46,641 nucleotides of DNA from an uncultured Tessaracoccus sp. (GTDB lineage: Bacteria; Actinomycetota; Actinomycetes; Propionibacteriales; Propionibacteriaceae): contig NZ_CAMYFI010000017.1 in the NCBI RefSeq assembly GCF_947255005.1, forward strand, positions 1-46,641, written 5' to 3'. Each line of letters starts with the position of its first letter. Position 1 is the first letter of the stretch. The notes under the pieces were generated by a model. It was not told the DNA's origin. It searched no databases and was given only the letters and a program-made list of their open reading frames with translations. The position numbers were made by a program, and so were the translations under genes. Of this stretch, positions 40,196-46,641 are shown piece after piece.

Positions 40196-43018
40196 TCAGT
40201 CCCAGAGGTCATCGGCGGGCGGTGGCGGTTGCTCCACCAGTGCGGACAAGTCGGTCGACGGGGTGCCGTTGGTGTCGCTGTCGAGGGTGAACTCGGCATC
40301 CTCGAATGGGTCGAACTCGGCGGGGGTGGTTTGGTTGCCGAATGGGTCGAGCACCACGGCCTGCCATTCCGGCTCAGCGTTCGGGTCTTTGATGCCTGTC
40401 CATGGGGTTGCCTCGGGGACACCGCGCTCGACCAGCAGCTCAGGAATCGTGCGAGCGGGCGCGTAGGCCACCCGCATACCCCGGGCTTGTCCGCCGTCTG
40501 CTGCAATGACACCGAGGCCACGGCTGCGTCCATCATCAAGGGTGCGGATTGCTTCGTCCACGTACACCGCTGTCTCGCCGGGAAACAGCATCGTCAGCGC
40601 TTCACGGCTCGGTGGCTTGCCCGGTGCACTGAGCTGTACGCCACTGGTCAGGTTGCTGCGCATTTCGCCGGACACAATCGAGGCGTCCGGGCGTTGGAGG
40701 CCGATGCTCAGATGGATACCGACAAACCGAGCCTCGCGCGCAATCCGGCCAGTAATCGAGGCAATAATGGAGCGGGCGGCGTTACGCTCGTTTGCCTCAG
40801 TCACGTACGGATGGTCTTTTTCTAGCCCCTTCGGTACCGGCTCCTGCATCACGAGGCTGCCGTACTCGTCCACAATCACCGTCGTGGGGTGTATCCGCTC
40901 CGCACGCCGGACTTCGGGGTTCAGGTCGCTCCACTTCACCTCGCCGTACTGCTGGAGCACGGACTTGCGGCGGGTGACCTCGGCATAGACGCGCTCCATG
41001 ACGGCCTGCGCAAGAGGTAGCGAGTCCGCCCACGCCACCGTCCACGGCTTGATTGCGGCGAAGTCGAGCCCGGCCTTGGTCGGGTCTACGACGATAACCT
41101 CATGGCCGCGCATCAGGGCCTGCGTCACCCAAGTGAGCAGCAGGATGGTGTTGTGGGTGGGGACGAAGCCCTCGGTCAGGTAGGTGTGCCGGGGGTTGTC
41201 CACGAGCACGCACCGCATCGGGGTGACCATGCCAGTGGGGTAGGCGTCCACAATGTAGAGCTGCTCCTCCTGCATCCTGCGCACGCGCTTGCCGGTTCGC
41301 TTGGCTTTCCTGCCCTGTGAACGCACAAGCCACGTCGCACGCTCGGCTGCCTCCTCACTGTCGAACTCCCACACGGTCGCGTCAGGGTCGAGGTTATGGC
41401 TTGCCAGCAGGTCGGCCAGCTCCCGCTCTCGCTGCTCACGCTCACCTTGCTGGTGGAGGTCGAGTACGTACCCGTCGTATATCTCGTGGTACCACATATC
41501 CGGCAGCGAGATACTCACGTTGTGGCCCATCTGGAGCATCTGCTGGAGCTTGCGTGTGGTGCGCACCATCCGACGACCAAGCCGTGGCCCTTCCACGAGG
41601 CACCGGAGGGCTTCATCGACTGGATACAGCGTCTCCCCATTCGGCCCCTCAATGGTCTGGATGAGGTCGGCGGTCTCGAGGTCTCCGATTTCGTTGAGGT
41701 CAAAACATACGAGGCGGGAGATGTCGGAGGCCGTCGCGTAGGTGCCCGGGGTCGTGGCCTTGATGACTTTTCTGACTTTGTCCCAGTCTGATTTGTCCAT
41801 GTGCCTGCGGTATTTCCAGAGCCAGTCCCGGTGCTCGGGCTTCTGGAACTCCTCGTCGTCCACAACCCACAAATGGTCGCCGGAGCACTCCAGCACCTGC
41901 CCGTCGTCCAGCACCACCTCCCAGATTTCGTAGTCGCGGGTGTCGCTGAATGCCACGATTTTGGTCGGCAGCAGTCCCTCGTCGTACAGGTAGTCGCCCA
42001 CCTCGAGGTCACCCCAGCGCGCCCAGCCGTCAGGGAAACGCTCGGATACGGGCACAGGCACACGCGAGTACAGAGGCTGCGACTTGCCAGAGCCGGTCGG
42101 TCCCACCACGAGTCCGTGTGGCCCGGCTGCCAGGTTGATGCTGACCGGTTCGCCATCACTGCCCAGACCGACGGGGAGTTCTGCCCAGTCATCGGGGCGT
42201 ACGGCATCAGGCAGGATGTCCGCAAGCGGCACAAGGTCGGGCAGGCGTTCGGGTGCGCCATAGACAAGGAACACTCGCTCATGTTGCGGGTCGTCGGTCA
42301 CACGCCAGCCAGACGTGCCACCGGGAATCACCGAGGTGATGGCCTCTGTCCATGTCTTGATGCGCTTGTCTGCGTTACCCATGGTCGGGGCGCGGTCAAC
42401 CACGACGAGCGCAATGTCGCCGTCTTCGTCGTAGCCCAGCACCACGTCGATGTCCCACGGGCGCACACCGATGTGGTCAGCCAGACGCGCCCGGAGCTTG
42501 CGGGTGGGGCCGTCAAGCAGAGCCGTGACTGCGCGCCTTGCCCAAGCATCGAACCGTACGAGGCTCAACCCTTCGCGTCCGAGGGTGGCGTCGAGGCGCT
42601 CCCCGTCGGTCGGGCGGATGTCGCGGGCAAGGGTCAGGTGCCGCTCGGGTCGAGGCCGCACCACCCAGCGACCGTCGACCACGTCGAGGCGGGCGGGGAC
42701 GGCACCGAGTCGTTCCTCGCTGGCCGTGATGATTTTGTCCCAGTCGCGCGCGGGTTCAGCATCCGGCGGCAAGGTCAGGCGGGTGGGTGCCTTGGCCTCG
42801 ATGCGCTCGGGCGGAATCAGTCCGTCGGTGTTCCTGCCGTTGCGTTCGGCCCATGCAATCAGCGCGGCGTGCCCTTTGCTCAGGCTGCCGTACAAGGTGC
42901 GCAGGTGTTCGTCGCCCTCGTCCATGCGTGCCATGTCGCGGCGGGTGTAGGCATTCCAGACGGCCTCGAGGAACTCGTCCTCGTTGAACTTGTCGCTGCG
43001 CTTGCGTCGCTTCAGCAT
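40196..43018 (-). CDS. FtsK/TraB-like DNA translocase containing an intein
   Basis: The precursor has 940 residues. Residues 1-313 and 624-940 are the host protein; 314-623 are a probable intein inserted in Walker A. Joined, they give GPTGSGKS-TILLL, an intact P-loop; Walker B is TTVIVDEYG near residue 715, followed by GVQLSAPGKPPSREAL and the C-terminal sensor region. No membrane helix is visible; a membrane protein encoded 4 nt upstream may provide the anchor. In actinobacterial integrative elements such proteins pump double-stranded DNA between mycelial or neighbouring cells without a relaxase. Without splicing the ATPase cannot bind nucleotide. A host division role is less likely because of location and sequence. 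Confidence 0.88.
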   Translation of the reverse strand: MLKRRKRSDKFNEDEFLEAVWNAYTRRDMARMDEGDEHLRTLYGSLSKGHAALIAWAERNGRNTDGLIPPERIEAKAPTRLTLPPDAEPARDWDKIITASEERLGAVPARLDVVDGRWVVRPRPERHLTLARDIRPTDGERLDATLGREGLSLVRFDAWARRAVTALLDGPTRKLRARLADHIGVRPWDIDVVLGYDEDGDIALVVVDRAPTMGNADKRIKTWTEAITSVIPGGTSGWRVTDDPQHERVFLVYGAPERLPDLVPLADILPDAVRPDDWAELPVGLGSDGEPVSINLAAGPHGLVVGPTGSGKSQPLYSRVPVPVSERFPDGWARWGDLEVGDYLYDEGLLPTKIVAFSDTRDYEIWEVVLDDGQVLECSGDHLWVVDDEEFQKPEHRDWLWKYRRHMDKSDWDKVRKVIKATTPGTYATASDISRLVCFDLNEIGDLETADLIQTIEGPNGETLYPVDEALRCLVEGPRLGRRMVRTTRKLQQMLQMGHNVSISLPDMWYHEIYDGYVLDLHQQGEREQRERELADLLASHNLDPDATVWEFDSEEAAERATWLVRSQGRKAKRTGKRVRRMQEEQLYIVDAYPTGMVTPMRCVLVDNPRHTYLTEGFVPTHNTILLLTWVTQALMRGHEVIVVDPTKAGLDFAAIKPWTVAWADSLPLAQAVMERVYAEVTRRKSVLQQYGEVKWSDLNPEVRRAERIHPTTVIVDEYGSLVMQEPVPKGLEKDHPYVTEANERNAARSIIASITGRIAREARFVGIHLSIGLQRPDASIVSGEMRSNLTSGVQLSAPGKPPSREALTMLFPGETAVYVDEAIRTLDDGRSRGLGVIAADGGQARGMRVAYAPARTIPELLVERGVPEATPWTGIKDPNAEPEWQAVVLDPFGNQTTPAEFDPFEDAEFTLDSDTNGTPSTDLSALVEQPPPPADDLWD
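41150..42079 (-). other. Intein coding segment, class 3 type
   Basis: The 310-residue segment (residues 314-623 of the translocase) starts with Gln, not Cys or Ser. It has the three hallmarks of class 3 inteins: Trp384 two residues after block B His382 (SGDHLW), Cys603 in block F (MRCVLVD), and Thr621 before the terminal His-Asn (PTHN), followed by Thr624 as the +1 residue. About 150 residues exceed a mini-intein; a stretch SEEAAERATWLVRSQG resembles the end of a LAGLIDADG endonuclease, but no intact endonuclease motifs are seen. Confidence 0.85.
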
Positions 43019-43022
43019 GATG

Positions 43023-43787
43023 TCACCAGCCCTCCATCACGTCGGAGTCGATGCTCGGGTGGCGGGGCTGTGGCTCGTCAATGCCGGCAATCAGGCCTCC
43101 GGTTTCGGCCATAGTTGCGCGGGCGTTGGCGGTGGCGACACTCACCGGGGCCAGCACGATGCGGTTAGCCGAGGCACTGGCGACCTCATACTCAGGCATC
43201 ATCTGCGCCACCAAGCCATCGATGCGGTCGAGGCGGGCAACGGTGGCGCTGTGTACGCGGCCTATGGTGATGGTGCCGTCGTCTGCCACAACCGGGGCCG
43301 AGTCGAGGATGCGCTCCTCTGCGATACCGAGGACAGCGGCCAGCGAGGAGGCAACGGCTCCGAGGCGCTGCTCTTGTACCGAGCCCGTGTGTACCTGTCG
43401 CCATGCTGCGGTGCCCAGTGCGGCGGCGGCAACGGCGAAGGCGGCGTACGTGCCCACGGTCAGCAGGCCACCGAGTACGACGACTCCGGCGGCAATCGGC
43501 CAAAACAGACGCGGCAGGTTGCCGAACATGGACACCGGGCGAGGGCAAGCCCAAGCCTTGACCATGGGCTCCACACTGACGAGGCCGAGGACACCGATAG
43601 GCACGATGTACAGCCAGTCGGTCGGGGTCAGCAGGGTGGTGACGACGCCGATACCCAGCGGCACCACGGAGTACACGTATCCGGTGCCGGTCGATGTGCC
43701 GTAGCGGTAGTTGTCGTTGAGGGTGCCGATAGCGATACGGCCAATGAGCCACGTTACGGCAATGGCTCCGAGGATGATTGCGAACAT
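43023..43787 (-). CDS. Membrane protein encoded with the FtsK-like translocase
   Basis: The protein has 254 residues. About five hydrophobic segments fill the first 130 residues (FAIILGAIAVTWLIGRIAIG; YSVVPLGIGVVTTLL; WLYIVPIGVLGLVSVEPMV; LFWPIAAGVVVLGGLLTVG; FAVAAAALGTAAW). The C-terminal 120 residues are cytoplasmic and end in a short acidic tail. It stops 4 nt before the translocase start, so the two are co-translated and may form one transfer complex, with this protein supplying the membrane part. The family is not recognised. Confidence 0.8.
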   Translation of the reverse strand: MFAIILGAIAVTWLIGRIAIGTLNDNYRYGTSTGTGYVYSVVPLGIGVVTTLLTPTDWLYIVPIGVLGLVSVEPMVKAWACPRPVSMFGNLPRLFWPIAAGVVVLGGLLTVGTYAAFAVAAAALGTAAWRQVHTGSVQEQRLGAVASSLAAVLGIAEERILDSAPVVADDGTITIGRVHSATVARLDRIDGLVAQMMPEYEVASASANRIVLAPVSVATANARATMAETGGLIAGIDEPQPRHPSIDSDVMEGW

Positions 43788-43805
43788 TTGAGTGGTCCTA
43801 ACTGG

Positions 43806-44135
43806 TTAGCGGTTACAGGTAGTAGTGGTGGTTAGCTCGACGCCGTTACTGAGTTCGACATCGATTTGCACGGGTTTGTGGGGTTCGGCGGGGGTGACGT
43901 GGAACCGCTCGAACGTCGTGTCGGGGTAGCCAAAGATTGGGGACTGGCGGCTGCTGTTGACGGTGCCGACTGCTCGAATACGCAGGTCTTCGTTCACCGG
44001 CTCGACACTGACCATGAGCTTGCCGTCGTGGCGGCAGACCGTGCGGATAGTGGGCGAGGCAGCGGGGGTAGCGGTACAGCTTGCGGTCAGCATCAGTACG
44101 GCCATGGCGAGGGTTGCAGTTGTCGTGGTCTTCAT
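43806..44135 (-). CDS. Small lipoprotein
   Basis: The protein has 109 residues. ATG 44135 overlaps the stop of the upstream gene (ATGA). The signal peptide ends in LTASC, a lipobox, so the mature protein is an outer-face lipoprotein of about 90 residues with a beta-rich sequence (GKLMVSVEPVNEDLRIRAVG; PVQIDVELSNGVELTTTTTC). Two cysteines in the mature part may form a disulphide. It is coupled to the Lys/Pro-rich lipoprotein and precedes the membrane protein gene. Confidence 0.8.
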   Translation of the reverse strand: MKTTTTATLAMAVLMLTASCTATPAASPTIRTVCRHDGKLMVSVEPVNEDLRIRAVGTVNSSRQSPIFGYPDTTFERFHVTPAEPHKPVQIDVELSNGVELTTTTTCNR

Positions 44136-45163
44136 CGGAGTGCTCCTAGTGCGGCGTTGAAGGTTGAGCAGGAAATCTGCGTGTACTTGGCCTGCTTCAC
44201 ACCGACCAAGCAACGGGCTGCGGCGGATGCGAACCGTTCGCTGGGCTTGTTGTAGTAGTTGCCCGCCCGGTAGCCAGCCTCAGTGGTGCCCAGTGCGCGG
44301 TAGTGAGCGGCGCGGGCTTCGGCAGAGGCGGGATAAACATGCAGGTGGGCGATTTCGTGGACGGCCAAACCAACGATTTGCTTGTCGGTCGCGCCCCCCT
44401 TCCGTGCGGCCTTAATGTCAACGGTTGCCCAGAGGCGCAGGTTGTCGCGGCTGCCATCGGGGAGTTCGCGCCAACGTCCCCTCGCCTTACCCTGTCCAAA
44501 CGAGCCAGTGGGGACGCATTCGAGGACGGCACCAGCTGGGGCGGCGAGGTAGGTTTGTGCTTCTGCCCAGACCTGAGCGCAGGACAGGCGCGACTTCGAC
44601 TTCTGCTTCGGCTTGGTCGCCTTGGCCTTGGCGGGGGCTGCGTTCTTCTTCGCTGGCTTCGACTTGGCGGGGGTCGCGGTCGCCTTCTTGGTCGACTTCT
44701 TCGGCTTGCTCGTGGCCTTGGTCTTCTTCACCTCTGGCTTCGGCTTGGTCGCCTTGGCCTTAGTCGCGGCGGGCTTCGGGGTTGCCTCGGCGGTCTTCTT
44801 CGCCACTGCCTTAGCCTTCTGCGTCGGCTTCGGGGTGGCTGCCTTCTGCGTCGCCTTAGCCTTCACCGTCGGCTTGCTCGTGGCTGCCTTGGTCACGGTC
44901 GGCGTCGGCTTCGGGGTCGTGGTCTTATTCACCGCTGGCTTCGGCTTGGGCGTTGGCGTGAGGCCCGGAGTCGCAGGGTTTTGCGTTTTGGAGGGAACAG
45001 ACACCCCCTGCGACTCCGGGCGGTCTTGAGCCATCGAGGAAGGCGCGGTAGAAGGACGAAGATTCGCGGCTTCTTCCTCGACGGCGGCTTGTGGGGCGCA
45101 TCCGGCCAGCAGCGCAACAATGGCTACGACTGCGGCGGTGGTGCGGTGTGGTGTCCTGTTCAT
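44132..45163 (-). CDS. Lys/Pro/Thr-rich lipoprotein with a C-terminal HExxH domain
   Basis: The protein has 343 residues. ATG 45163 follows GGAGGGAAT. The lipobox LAGC puts the lipid on Cys22. Residues 66-191 are a long low-complexity tether of Lys, Pro, Ala and Thr, resembling histone H1 tails, strongly basic. Residues 194-343 form a compact domain with four cysteines (194, 216, 318, 332) and HEIAH at 269-273; a downstream Glu in KPSERFASAA (near 309) could be the third zinc ligand. The layout suggests a zinc peptidase tethered across the cell wall, perhaps loosening wall or surface protein during DNA transfer. That role is inferred. Confidence 0.82.
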   Translation of the reverse strand: MNRTPHRTTAAVVAIVALLAGCAPQAAVEEEAANLRPSTAPSSMAQDRPESQGVSVPSKTQNPATPGLTPTPKPKPAVNKTTTPKPTPTVTKAATSKPTVKAKATQKAATPKPTQKAKAVAKKTAEATPKPAATKAKATKPKPEVKKTKATSKPKKSTKKATATPAKSKPAKKNAAPAKAKATKPKQKSKSRLSCAQVWAEAQTYLAAPAGAVLECVPTGSFGQGKARGRWRELPDGSRDNLRLWATVDIKAARKGGATDKQIVGLAVHEIAHLHVYPASAEARAAHYRALGTTEAGYRAGNYYNKPSERFASAAARCLVGVKQAKYTQISCSTFNAALGALR

Positions 45164-45185
45164 GATTCCCTCCGGTATTCGTGGT

Positions 45186-45222
45186 CACTAGGTAAGGGGG
45201 ACGGATTGCAAAGTGCTGCGGC
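45186..45222 (-). promoter_or_regulatory. Shared upstream element, copy 2
   Basis: On the minus strand the core is TTTGCAATCCGTCCCCCTTA followed by CCTAGTG. It ends 23 nt before the lipoprotein start at 45163. Confidence 0.6.
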
Positions 45223-45250
45223 GACCGTGGTGCGGTGCGGTGTCCATGCC

Positions 45251-45283
45251 CAGTAGAGGGGACGGACTGCAAACGATGGCGGC
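45251..45283 (-). promoter_or_regulatory. Shared upstream element, copy 3
   Basis: Minus strand: GCCGCCATCGTTTGCAGTCC then GTCCCCTCTACTG. It starts 6 nt after the polymerase stop, as copy 1 starts directly after the ftsK stop. Confidence 0.6.
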
Positions 45284-45288
45284 GGTCA

Positions 45289-46593
45289 TCATGGGTGCCC
45301 CCAGCGCTCCCCCAGCACCATGGGCTCGGCGGTCAGTTGCACGCCGTCGAGGTCAAACTCCATCGCTGCCCGGAGATGTTCGAGGCACGGCTCGACTCGG
45401 TCACGGGGCACGCTCAGGGTCAACTCGTCATGTACCGCCATCCACACGGTGTCCACGCCGAGCTTGGGGTCGTCCACCACGCGCAACACCGCCTGTACGA
45501 GCAAATCGCGGGCGGTGGACTGCACCACGTAGTTGACTTTCCGGTGCGGTTCGGGGATGGGTAGCTGACGTTGCCCGACTCCCGAGCAGTACACGGCCTC
45601 GTCATGGGTTCGAGCCACGGTTCGCATCCACTGGCGAAGTTTGCGATACGGGCCGAAGATGTGCTCGCGTACCTCGGCAGCCTCGGCCTCAGTCATCCCC
45701 AGCGATTGCCCGAGCCCGGCGTCTCCTTGGCCATACAGCGGGGCCAGCAGTACGCGCTTGGCCACTGCTCGGTCGATGCCGAGGTTGGCGGCGATGGTGG
45801 CGTAGATGTCCCCGGTGGCCAAGTCCGCGCGCATCCGGGGGTCACCGCTCAGCCATGCCGCGACCTTGACCTCGCACGCGCTCCAATCGGCACCAATCAG
45901 CACCTCGTCGGGTTCTGCCATCAGGTACCGACGCAGCCCGCCCCTCATGTTGTGGAGTGCGGGGGCGGATACGGTCATACGCCAAGTCGCGGCCCCGGCG
46001 GCGTTAATGGTCGGATGTACGCGGCCCCCGGAGGCATGACGTAGCAGCTCCCGGGCTTTGGTGATGTCTGCCTTTGCCTCGCCTGCCTCAATCAGGGCAG
46101 TGACGAGCGGGGTTTGGGGCTCCAGCTTGCGCAGGTCTGGCAAGCGCACGGATTCGAGGCCCAGCTCGGAGGCGGTGGCACTGGTGAGGTCGGTGTCCCA
46201 GCTGGTGTTCAGGGTGTCGATGCGCGCGGTCAGGGTATCCACGAGGGCGCGCAGGCCGTCGGTGTCTACCAGCCAACCTCGAGCTTCCCGGTGTAGCCAC
46301 AAATCCCGCCAGCGACACTCTGACTCGACCCAGCCCCAGCCTCGGTGCTCGGTCTGTGCCGGTCGCTTGGGGTATCCGGTGCATTCTTCGGCGGCGGTCA
46401 AGTCTTTGATGCCGCGAATAGCCACCCCTCGATTGCGTAGGGCGGTGACTGTCTCGCGGTGGGTCGGGCTCCACAACGGGATGCCGGACTTCACCAGCTC
46501 AGACAAGGTGGCCACGAGTTCGGCAGGAGGCACGGGCTCGCCGTCAACCAGCACCCGGTCGGCGTTAGCTTCGATGATTCGGTAGTCGTTCAT
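45289..46593 (-). CDS. Family A DNA polymerase, polymerase domain only
   Basis: The protein has 434 residues. The palm and fingers motifs are present: motif A IGADWSACEVKVAAW with the first catalytic Asp, motif B (O-helix) RAVAKRVLLAPLYGQG, and motif C VHDE with the second. Neither a 5' nuclease nor a full 3'-5' exonuclease domain fits in the N-terminal 200 residues, so it is shorter than chromosomal Pol I (about 880) and resembles phage or plasmid polymerases. The start overlaps the stop of a preceding frame (ATGA). It would allow the element to copy itself. Confidence 0.92.
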   Translation of the reverse strand: MNDYRIIEANADRVLVDGEPVPPAELVATLSELVKSGIPLWSPTHRETVTALRNRGVAIRGIKDLTAAEECTGYPKRPAQTEHRGWGWVESECRWRDLWLHREARGWLVDTDGLRALVDTLTARIDTLNTSWDTDLTSATASELGLESVRLPDLRKLEPQTPLVTALIEAGEAKADITKARELLRHASGGRVHPTINAAGAATWRMTVSAPALHNMRGGLRRYLMAEPDEVLIGADWSACEVKVAAWLSGDPRMRADLATGDIYATIAANLGIDRAVAKRVLLAPLYGQGDAGLGQSLGMTEAEAAEVREHIFGPYRKLRQWMRTVARTHDEAVYCSGVGQRQLPIPEPHRKVNYVVQSTARDLLVQAVLRVVDDPKLGVDTVWMAVHDELTLSVPRDRVEPCLEHLRAAMEFDLDGVQLTAEPMVLGERWGHP

Positions 46594-46641
46594 GCCCCTT
46601 GAGGTGTCGGACGAGGCCCCAACTGTCCGAAGATTTTTCGG
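46590..46641 (-). CDS. C-terminal end of an unidentified gene (partial)
   Basis: On the minus strand a frame open to the window edge ends RKIFGQLGPRPTPQGA and its TGA overlaps the polymerase ATG, the coupling seen between many element genes. Only 16 residues are visible, so no product can be named. Confidence 0.45.
   Translation of the reverse strand, partial: RKIFGQLGPRPTPQGA

Noticed and set aside
41801..43114. Open frame of 437 codons on the plus strand
   Set aside because: Antisense to the intein-containing translocase; no ribosome-binding site or recognisable domain.
36721..46641. Prophage
   Set aside because: No capsid, portal, terminase, tail or lysis gene is visible; exported proteins and an FtsK-like translocase fit an integrative or plasmid-like element better, though the right part is unseen.

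Overview
The window is high-GC actinobacterial DNA. A relative of Propionibacteriaceae fits best: it carries B12-dependent methylmalonyl-CoA mutase (mutA/mutB, meaB), the fhaA-fhaB-pstP cell-division and signalling cluster, a coproporphyrin-type haem pathway, nitrite ammonification genes with System II cytochrome c maturation, and secreted proteins with sortase-like tails. The genus cannot be fixed from the sequence alone.

Layout of the chromosomal part (1-36.8 kb). Positions 1-3.5 kb: meaB, fhaA, fhaB and the start of pstP on the minus strand. 3.7-4.6 kb: a secreted Pro-rich protein. 4.7-6.3 kb: a translationally coupled three-gene cassette whose middle protein ends in an HExxH zinc-protease motif. 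6.5-10.6 kb: mutA-mutB behind a 23-bp perfect terminator-like hairpin. 10.8-14.1 kb: an MFS transporter with two tandem glutathionyl-hydroquinone-reductase-like genes that share a 346-bp identical block. 14.8-20.4 kb: nrfH-nrfA-TPR-resB-ccsA-thioredoxin, one operon for reducing nitrite to ammonium. 20.5-30 kb: haem synthesis, hemE-hemY-hemCD(fused)-hemB-hemL on the minus strand, divergent from hemA-cpfC-chdC. 30.2-31.4 kb: a radical SAM/SPASM gene. 31.5-34.6 kb: a cobalamin riboswitch driving a BtuCFD-type importer, which fits the B12 need of MutAB. 34.6-36.6 kb: a TM2-domain protein, an unrecognised protein and a histidine phosphatase.

A tRNA-Leu(CAG) gene at 36.72 kb marks the start of what looks like an integrated mobile element that runs off the right edge. 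It has arm-type-like direct repeats next to the tRNA, small helix-turn-helix proteins, a serine recombinase with a symmetric upstream repeat array, an FtsK/TraB-like translocase interrupted in its Walker A motif by a probable class 3 intein, an adjacent membrane protein, three exported proteins (an interrupted SpaA-like protein, a small lipoprotein and a Lys/Pro-rich lipoprotein with HExxH), and a stand-alone family A DNA polymerase. No relaxase, tyrosine integrase or recognisable Rep is in the window. A repeated 33-37-bp sequence precedes the genes of two of the exported proteins, and a TAGCA-N5-TGCTA palindrome precedes two small-protein genes.

Two dispersed palindromic repeat families lie between chromosomal genes: three copies of exactly 103 bp and two head-to-head copies of exactly 76 bp, one of which supplies the stop codon of hemCD. 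No CRISPR array, rRNA or transposase gene was seen.
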